A stretch of DNA of 10,913 bases from Acetobacteraceae bacterium (GTDB taxonomy: Bacteria > Pseudomonadota > Alphaproteobacteria > Acetobacterales > Acetobacteraceae): positions 1-10,913 of the forward strand of contig DAHUXX010000103.1 of assembly GCA_027306955.1 (NCBI GenBank), given 5' to 3'. This document shows, one piece after another, positions 6,777 to 10,913 of this stretch; the stretch's first letter is position 1; each line of letters opens with the position of its first letter. Below the pieces are notes generated by a model that ran no database searches, was not told the origin of the DNA, and was given only the letters and a program-made list of their open reading frames with translations. The translations under genes and the position numbers were made by a program.

Positions 6777-8117
6777 TCAGACCGCCTGGCTGTGTCGCCC
6801 GGCAAGGCCAAGCCGCGTGTCGAACAGCGCCGCGATGCTGCGCAGGAAGGGCCGGCCCTCCTCGCGCACGCGGATGCGCCCGTGGTCGAACACCAGCAGC
6901 CCGTCGCGTTCCATGGTCCGCAGCGCCGCTGTCGGCCAGGTGAGCGGCAGGTTGTGCCGCCGCGCCACGGCGCCGAGATTGACCGAAAGATCGCAGAGCA
7001 GGCGCGAGATGATTTCCGCCCGCATCCGGTCCTCGGGCGTCGGCGCGACTCCGCGCGCGACCGGCAGCCGCCCAGCGTTGAGCGCCTCGCGCCAGGACGG
7101 CACATCGGCGTGGTTCTGCACGAATCCCTGTGGCAGCGTGCCGATCGAGGAGGCGCCGAAGCCGAGCAGGATCGGCGCGTCGTCGGTCGTGTACCCTTGG
7201 AAGTTTCGGACCAGATGCCCCTCCGTCGCCGCCCGTGCGAGGCTGTCCTGCGGGCGGGCGTAATGATCCAGCCCGATGGCGACGAACCCCGCCTCACGCA
7301 TGGTCGCATCGATCGCTGTCCGACTGGCGAACCGCTCGAGCGGTCCCGGCAAGGCGGCTTCGGGCAGCAGCTTCTGGCGCTGGCGCATCCAGGGCACATG
7401 CGCATAGCCGAACACCGCCACCCGATCCGGCGCCAGCGCCAGGGCCCGGCGCGCGGTCTCCGCAGCCCCCGAGGGTGTCTGGTAGGGCAGCCCGTACATC
7501 AGGTCGAGGTTGATCGAGCGCACGCCGATGCCGCGCATTGCCGAAACCGCGGTGGCGGTCTGGGCTTGCGACTGGATGCGCCCGATCGCCTGCTGTACCT
7601 GAGGGTCGAAATCCTGCACGCCGAAGCTGGCCCGGCGCGTGCCAATGGCCGCCAGTGCCGCGATGCGGTCGCCGCCGAGATGCCGCGGGTCGAGCTCGAC
7701 CGCGACCTCGGCGTCATTGTCGAGGTCGAAATGCTGGCGTAGCGCCGCGTCCACCTCGCGCATCGCCTTGCCCGGCAGCGCTGTTGGCGTTCCGCCACCC
7801 CAATGGATATGCGTCACGCGTCGCCGCTTGCCGAGTGCGGCGGCAACCAGTCCGATCTCGCGGACGAGCAGATTCGCGTAGCTCTGCCGCACATCCGTCC
7901 GGCGCGCGACCGTGGTGCTGCAGCCGCAGTAGAGGCACAGCTCGTCGCAGAATGGCACGTGCAGATAGAGCGAGACCGGTGCCGCCTGGTCCGTTGCCGC
8001 TAGCCAGGACGCATAAATGGCCGCGTCCACGGCGGGCCCGAAATGCGGCGCCGTGGGATAGGAAGTGTACCGGGGAACGTCGCCGCCGTAGCGCGCGAGC
8101 AGGGTGCGAATGTCCAT
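6777..8117 (-). CDS. hemN: Oxygen-independent coproporphyrinogen III oxidase (radical SAM)
   Basis: A 446-residue radical-SAM enzyme that converts coproporphyrinogen III to protoporphyrinogen IX without oxygen, in haem (and, where present, bacteriochlorophyll) synthesis. The N-terminus 'RYTSYPTAPHF' is the HemN signature. The 4Fe-4S ligands are C57, C61 and C64 in a CxxxCxxCxC motif (the last Cys is C66). 'HWGGGTPT' (105-112) is the SAM-contacting stretch, and 'GVQDFDPQVQQAIGRIQ' (166-182), 'GLPYQTP' and 'RNFQGYTT' follow. Length and the C-terminal HemN domain are normal, separating it from shorter HemW-like proteins. I chose ATG 8117 over the in-frame GTG 8135: neither has a clear Shine-Dalgarno, the conserved region begins soon after 8117, and the predicted promoter would start transcription next to it. 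It converges on the SIS gene with a 6-bp gap. Confidence 0.93.
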   Translation of the reverse strand: MDIRTLLARYGGDVPRYTSYPTAPHFGPAVDAAIYASWLAATDQAAPVSLYLHVPFCDELCLYCGCSTTVARRTDVRQSYANLLVREIGLVAAALGKRRRVTHIHWGGGTPTALPGKAMREVDAALRQHFDLDNDAEVAVELDPRHLGGDRIAALAAIGTRRASFGVQDFDPQVQQAIGRIQSQAQTATAVSAMRGIGVRSINLDLMYGLPYQTPSGAAETARRALALAPDRVAVFGYAHVPWMRQRQKLLPEAALPGPLERFASRTAIDATMREAGFVAIGLDHYARPQDSLARAATEGHLVRNFQGYTTDDAPILLGFGASSIGTLPQGFVQNHADVPSWREALNAGRLPVARGVAPTPEDRMRAEIISRLLCDLSVNLGAVARRHNLPLTWPTAALRTMERDGLLVFDHGRIRVREEGRPFLRSIAALFDTRLGLAGRHSQAV

Positions 8118-8124
8118 AGAAAAT

Positions 8125-8130
8125 ATGATG
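8125..8130 (-). promoter_or_regulatory. Candidate -10 box for hemN (class II FNR-type promoter)
   Basis: On the minus strand this reads CATCAT (four of six matches to TATAAT). If the FNR-like box at 8153-8166 is centred at -41.5, transcription would start at 8118 and the -10 hexamer would fall exactly at 8130-8125. An overlapping CATATT at 8127-8122 is an equally good match. The predicted start lies one base before the chosen hemN ATG, so the message would be essentially leaderless. This is inferred from spacing. Confidence 0.4.
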
Positions 8131-8152
8131 CCCACGCCGGTCGCGTCGCGAC

Positions 8153-8166
8153 TTGATCTGCGTCAA
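8153..8166. promoter_or_regulatory. FNR/FixK/ANR-type operator between hemN and usp
   Basis: TTGAT-CTGC-GTCAA matches nine of the ten specified bases of the FNR consensus TTGAT-N4-ATCAA; the only miss is G for A in the right arm. It is in the divergent gap between hemN and the universal stress gene. Both gene types are known members of oxygen-responsive Crp/Fnr regulons in proteobacteria. For hemN the spacing to a -10-like hexamer is ideal. For usp, a centre at -41.5 would put the start near 8201, where only a weak -10 candidate is seen. Which family member (FnrL, FixK, ANR, DNR) binds is not decidable here. Confidence 0.75.
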
Positions 8167-8210
8167 CGACCACGCACGGATTTCCGCGGAAATTGTCTTC
8201 GGAGGTCATC

Positions 8211-8966
8211 ATGAGCATCAAGGACATTGCCGTTCTTTTCGACGCTAGCGAGGGCGGCGCGAAGGTACTGGATACCGCCGCCCACCTGGCGGTGGCATGG
8301 GAAAGTCGCCTCGAAGGCGCCGCCACCGCCGGCGCCGAGGAGGAGCCATGTGCATCGTTGTTCGCCGAGACCGTGCGTCGGAACGGGCTCGAGGCCGGGT
8401 CGCTGCTGCCGGGGACGCGTTCGGCAAAGCTCACGCTGGCCCGGCGATCGGACCTTGTGGTCATGGGCCAGGCAGATCCGCGCCGGCGCGACACCGCAAT
8501 CCTGCAGGAGGAGATCGAGGCGGTCCTGATGCGCGCCGGCAGGCCCGTGCTGATTCTGCCCTATGCCGGCCGCTTCGAGCTGCCGCCGACGCGGGTGCTG
8601 ATCGGCTGGAACGGCAGCCGGGAGGCGACGCGGTCCGTGCACGACGCGCTGCCCCTCCTGAAGCGTGCAAAGACTGTCACCGTGCTCTCGGTCGCGACTG
8701 ATCCCAGCGACGATTGGGAGGGCGAGATCGGAGCGGTCGACATCGCCGCCCACCTCGCGCATCACGGGGTGACCGTAACGCTGTCGCGCACCGTCGCCGC
8801 CGGCGTGCCGGAAGCCTCGGCACTGCTCAACGAGGCCTCCGATCTCGGCATCGGGCTGTTGGTCACCGGCGCCTATGGCCAGACTCCGATGCGCGAGCGG
8901 GTGCTTGGCGGCGTCACCCGCAGCCTGCTCGAAGGGATGACGGTACCGGTACTGATGTCGCACTGA
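8211..8966 (+). CDS. Universal stress protein, tandem UspA domains
   Basis: A 251-residue cytoplasmic protein with two Usp folds. Domain 1 (about 1-117) contains 'DLVVMGQADP' (81-90) and ends in 'RPVLILPYAG'. Domain 2 starts at 'RVLIGWNGSREATRS' (128-142) and ends in 'VPVLMS'. The nucleotide-binding loop is kept only in domain 2: G220-x2-G223-x9-G233, followed by a second Gly, Val and Thr, a variant of the usual G-x2-G-x9-G-(S/T). Domain 1 is shorter than normal for such tandem proteins, which are often nearer 280 residues, and lacks the loop. ATG 8211 has GGAGG (8201-8205) five bases upstream, which decides it over an in-frame TTG at 8193. The shared FNR-like box suggests a role in low-oxygen survival. 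Its biochemical activity is unknown. Confidence 0.88.
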   Translation: MSIKDIAVLFDASEGGAKVLDTAAHLAVAWESRLEGAATAGAEEEPCASLFAETVRRNGLEAGSLLPGTRSAKLTLARRSDLVVMGQADPRRRDTAILQEEIEAVLMRAGRPVLILPYAGRFELPPTRVLIGWNGSREATRSVHDALPLLKRAKTVTVLSVATDPSDDWEGEIGAVDIAAHLAHHGVTVTLSRTVAAGVPEASALLNEASDLGIGLLVTGAYGQTPMRERVLGGVTRSLLEGMTVPVLMSH

Positions 8967-8997
8967 CGGCGCGCCAGGCGTGGGCGCAGTCTCGCCA

Positions 8998-10347
8998 TCA
9001 AGCCTTGAGGCGCTGGCTCGCCAGCGCTCCGAGCGCCGCAAGGGCGGTTCCCATGGCGAACACGGCGACCCCGCCATGGCCGGTACCCATCGCGAGTTCC
9101 CGCGCATAGCCGGTGGCGTTGGCAATGAGGCCTGCGACCGCGGCGCCCAGCGCATAGCCCATGTTCTGCGTCGTCGGCAGCAGCGCGGCGGCAAGATCGC
9201 GCTCGGCTTCCGGCGCGGCCTCGGTCCCTACCTGGTTGAGGAACCCCCAGCCCAGCCCGAAGCCGGCGCCGATGGTGACCTGCGCCGCAAGCACCGGCAG
9301 CAGCGCGCGCTGCGGAATGGCGAGCGTCGCCGCGGCAAGCCCGAGCGCGGTCAGCGTCGCGCCGATCCGGATGCAGCGCACCGGCGTCACCTCGCGCGGG
9401 AGGGTGACAAGCAGGGCGGCGAGGCTCCACGACAGCGCTGTCGTGGCAACCACGACGCCCGCCATCACCGGCCGGTAACCCCAGAGGTTCTGCACCGTGA
9501 TGGGCAGGAACACCGAGGTGCTCGCCTGGCCGAGCGGCATCAGCAGCGCCACCCAGAGGACGGCGCCGAGCTGGGTTGTCGGACGGAAAGCGTCGCGGGG
9601 AAAGAGGTGCACGGTGGCCAGGCGGTCAGTGACCACCACGCCGACAAGTGCGACGGCGCCACAGCCGAGCAGCGGCCAGGCGAAGCCGCCGGCGACCGAG
9701 GCAAGTGCCACCAGCATGATCCCGACGGCAAGCAACGCGAGGCGGGAGACGGGGAGACGGTGGCTTGCTTCCGCGGCGCGACCCGCCGGCACCGAGCCGA
9801 GCACCAGTGCGGCAAACGCTGCGATGAGCGGCAGGTTCATCAGCAATGCTACGCGCCATGACAGCAATTCCGTCAGCACCCCGCTGGCGAGCGGTCCAAC
9901 CAGCGCGCCTACCGCCCACACCATGGCCATTGCCCCGAGCGCTTTGGGGATCAGCTTGCTCGGCAATTGTTCGGCCAGCAGCGCATAGGCGGAGGCCGCG
10001 ATCGCTCCTTCACCCGCACCCTGCAGGGTACGGCCAATCAACACGAACGCCATCGCCGGCGCCGCCGCCGCGGCCAGTGAGCCGATGGCGAAGCAGGCGG
10101 CGCCGGTAAGCATCAGCTGGCGCGTGCCCAGCTGCTGCTTGAGGAAACCTGTGGCCGCGCCGACCACGATCGCCGCGATGAGATAAAGCGTGTTGACCCA
10201 GGCAAGGAAGCGCACGCCGCCGATGTCGCGCACCACGGAGGGCATTGCGGTGGAAACAAGAAAGACGTTCATCGCGTAGATCGCCTCGCCGAGGCAGGCC
10301 GTCGCGATAACACCCCCGTTACGCCCGCGCAGTACGTCGCGCCACAC
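8998..10347 (-). CDS. Major facilitator superfamily transporter (DHA2-like drug/metabolite efflux type)
   Basis: A 449-residue polytopic inner-membrane protein with about 12-14 hydrophobic segments. It carries MFS marks in order: a degenerate motif A between helices 2 and 3 ('GFLKQQLGTRQ', 67-77), motif B 'GRTLQGAGEGA' (105-115), and the antiporter motif C 'VGALVGPLASG' (146-156). 'SWRVALLMNLP' (163-173) follows, as in DHA2 exporters. These point to proton-coupled export of a small organic compound; the substrate is unknown. The start is GTG at 10347, supported by GGAGGGAGA (10363-10355 on this strand) seven bases upstream. It converges on usp, leaving 31 bp in which I see no convincing terminator. 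It is divergent from the DsbA-fold gene, with a palindrome in the expected promoter spacer. Confidence 0.88.
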   Translation of the reverse strand: MWRDVLRGRNGGVIATACLGEAIYAMNVFLVSTAMPSVVRDIGGVRFLAWVNTLYLIAAIVVGAATGFLKQQLGTRQLMLTGAACFAIGSLAAAAAPAMAFVLIGRTLQGAGEGAIAASAYALLAEQLPSKLIPKALGAMAMVWAVGALVGPLASGVLTELLSWRVALLMNLPLIAAFAALVLGSVPAGRAAEASHRLPVSRLALLAVGIMLVALASVAGGFAWPLLGCGAVALVGVVVTDRLATVHLFPRDAFRPTTQLGAVLWVALLMPLGQASTSVFLPITVQNLWGYRPVMAGVVVATTALSWSLAALLVTLPREVTPVRCIRIGATLTALGLAAATLAIPQRALLPVLAAQVTIGAGFGLGWGFLNQVGTEAAPEAERDLAAALLPTTQNMGYALGAAVAGLIANATGYARELAMGTGHGGVAVFAMGTALAALGALASQRLKA

Positions 10348-10383
10348 GGTGCCGTCTCCCTCCGCGGTTCCTAGTTGTCCGGC

Positions 10384-10410
10384 GATATAGATTCGATCTC
10401 GAAACGGTAA
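10384..10410 (-). promoter_or_regulatory. Candidate promoter and palindromic operator for the MFS gene
   Basis: On the minus strand TTACCG (10410-10405) and TATATC (10389-10384) could be -35 and -10 hexamers 15 bp apart, a short spacer. The spacer contains TTCGA (10392-10396) and TCGAA (10399-10403), perfect 5-bp arms with a 2-bp centre. A symmetrical site between -35 and -10 is a common arrangement for TetR/MarR-type repressors of efflux genes. No regulator gene is visible in the window. The hexamers are weak matches, so the inverted repeat is the firmer part of this call. Confidence 0.35.
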
Positions 10411-10432
10411 CTGGGCAGGACTGCTGCGTCAC

Positions 10433-10452
10433 GTTCCGCTCACCTGCGGAAC
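10433..10452. repeat. Perfect inverted repeat GTTCCGC-N6-GCGGAAC upstream of the DsbA-fold gene
   Basis: Seven-base arms (10433-10439 and 10446-10452) are exactly complementary around a 6-bp centre. The repeat ends 16 bases before the ATG at 10469. It could be a dimeric operator, or an RNA hairpin just ahead of the ribosome site GGGGGA (10459-10464). There is no T-run, so it is not a Rho-independent terminator. Its orientation towards one or the other divergent gene cannot be told. Confidence 0.45.
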
Positions 10453-10468
10453 AATGCCGGGGGACCTC

Positions 10469-10913
10469 ATGGCGGAGCCGATCGAGTTCTGGTTCTCGGT
10501 CGCCAGCACCTACACGTATCTCTCGGTCTCGCGTATCGCCGATGTGGCACGGCGCGAGGGCATCACCTTCATCTGGCGTCCCTTCGGCGTGCGCGCGATC
10601 ATGAAGGAGCAGAACAACATCCCCTTCCTCGGCAAGCCGGTGAAGACTGCCTATATGTGGCGCGACATCGAGCGCCGGGCCGCGCGGCTCGGCCTGCGGG
10701 CAAGGGTACCGGCGCCGTATCCTCTCACCGCTTACGACACCGCGCGCCACGTCGTGATGGTCGGTTTCACCGAGGGTTGGGGCGAGGACTACGTCCGTGG
10801 CACATACCGGCTTTGGTTCGCCGAAGGGCTGGAACCCGGAACCGAGCCCAGCCTCTCCACCTCCCTGCGGTCGTCGCCCCAGAACAGCTCGCCGCGGGTG
10901 ACGAAGCTCGGCG
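10469..10913 (+). CDS. DsbA-fold / 2-hydroxychromene-2-carboxylate isomerase-like protein (partial, 3' end outside window)
   Basis: The first 148 codons of a gene that runs off the right edge. The start 'EPIEFWFSVASTYTYLSVSRI' and then 'WRPFGVRAIMKEQ' follow the pattern of the HCCA isomerase/kappa-GST branch of the thioredoxin fold. In that branch a Ser near residue 12-13 replaces the DsbA CxxC and helps bind glutathione; this protein has no CxxC there. Later stretches 'YPLTAYDTARH' and 'YRLWFAEGLEP' also fit. Known members isomerise ring-cleavage products in naphthalene-type degradation, but many homologues have unknown substrates. The start ATG has GGGGGA four bases upstream. It is divergent from the MFS exporter, which may hint at handling of an aromatic or electrophilic compound; this is inference. 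Confidence 0.75.
   Translation, partial: MAEPIEFWFSVASTYTYLSVSRIADVARREGITFIWRPFGVRAIMKEQNNIPFLGKPVKTAYMWRDIERRAARLGLRARVPAPYPLTAYDTARHVVMVGFTEGWGEDYVRGTYRLWFAEGLEPGTEPSLSTSLRSSPQNSSPRVTKLG

Noticed and set aside
6771..7742. 323-codon plus-strand open frame opposite hemN
   Set aside because: It is the complement of a well-conserved radical-SAM gene, has an Arg-rich composition with no family signature, and would leave no space after the SIS stop.
8118..8135. GTG at 8135 as the hemN start
   Set aside because: It adds only six residues without family conservation, has no ribosome site, and lies upstream of the start of transcription predicted from the FNR-type box.
10433..10452. LexA-type SOS box
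   Set aside because: Alphaproteobacterial LexA sites are direct GTTC-N7-GTTC repeats. Here the GTTC and GAAC elements are inverted and 12 bases apart.
10856..10913. Frameshift near the right edge of the DsbA-fold gene, where the translation becomes Ser/Pro-rich
   Set aside because: Third positions stay almost all G or C in the original frame and not in the alternatives. The segment also still roughly fits the family pattern of a 'SLR...RV..L' stretch.

Overview
The window is high-GC DNA (about 70% by eye) with strong G/C preference at third codon positions. It reads as the chromosome of an alphaproteobacterium, most likely of the Rhodospirillales/Acetobacteraceae type. This rests on gene content and control sites (a C-terminal GT-B-like glycosyltransferase end, anaerobic-type hemN with an FNR-like box, tandem-domain UspA) and on no database search. 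I see no RNA genes, insertion sequences, CRISPR arrays or phage genes.

Layout. 1-250 is the 3' end of a glycosyltransferase-like gene, translationally coupled (ATGA) to an EamA/DMT-type exporter (247-1098). A 94-bp gap carries an AT-rich inverted repeat resembling a Fur/Mur-family metal operator. It is followed by an NRAMP-type metal transporter (1193-2452) with altered signature motifs. From 2520 to 6770 four genes run head to tail with 1-4 base overlaps: a periplasmic SBP_bac_5 solute-binding protein, two Dpp/Opp-type permeases and a SIS-domain sugar-phosphate isomerase/deaminase-like enzyme. No ABC ATPase gene accompanies them, so an ATPase from elsewhere must energise the importer. The SIS gene suggests an amino-sugar-containing cargo rather than a plain peptide.

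Converging on this operon is hemN (8117-6777, minus), the oxygen-independent coproporphyrinogen III oxidase. It is divergent from a tandem universal stress protein (8211-8966, plus). The gap between them holds an FNR/FixK-type box (TTGAT-N4-GTCAA) placed to drive a class II promoter for hemN, and the predicted transcript would be almost leaderless. An MFS transporter (10347-8998, minus, GTG start with a strong Shine-Dalgarno) converges on usp. It is divergent from a DsbA-fold/2-hydroxychromene-2-carboxylate isomerase-like gene that runs off the right end. The 121-bp gap between these two holds two separate inverted repeats.

Overall this is mostly ordinary chromosomal metabolism and transport. 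The parts most worth a second look are the control sites, the NRAMP motif changes and the ATPase-less importer/SIS operon. I did not find evidence for an entirely new class of system.
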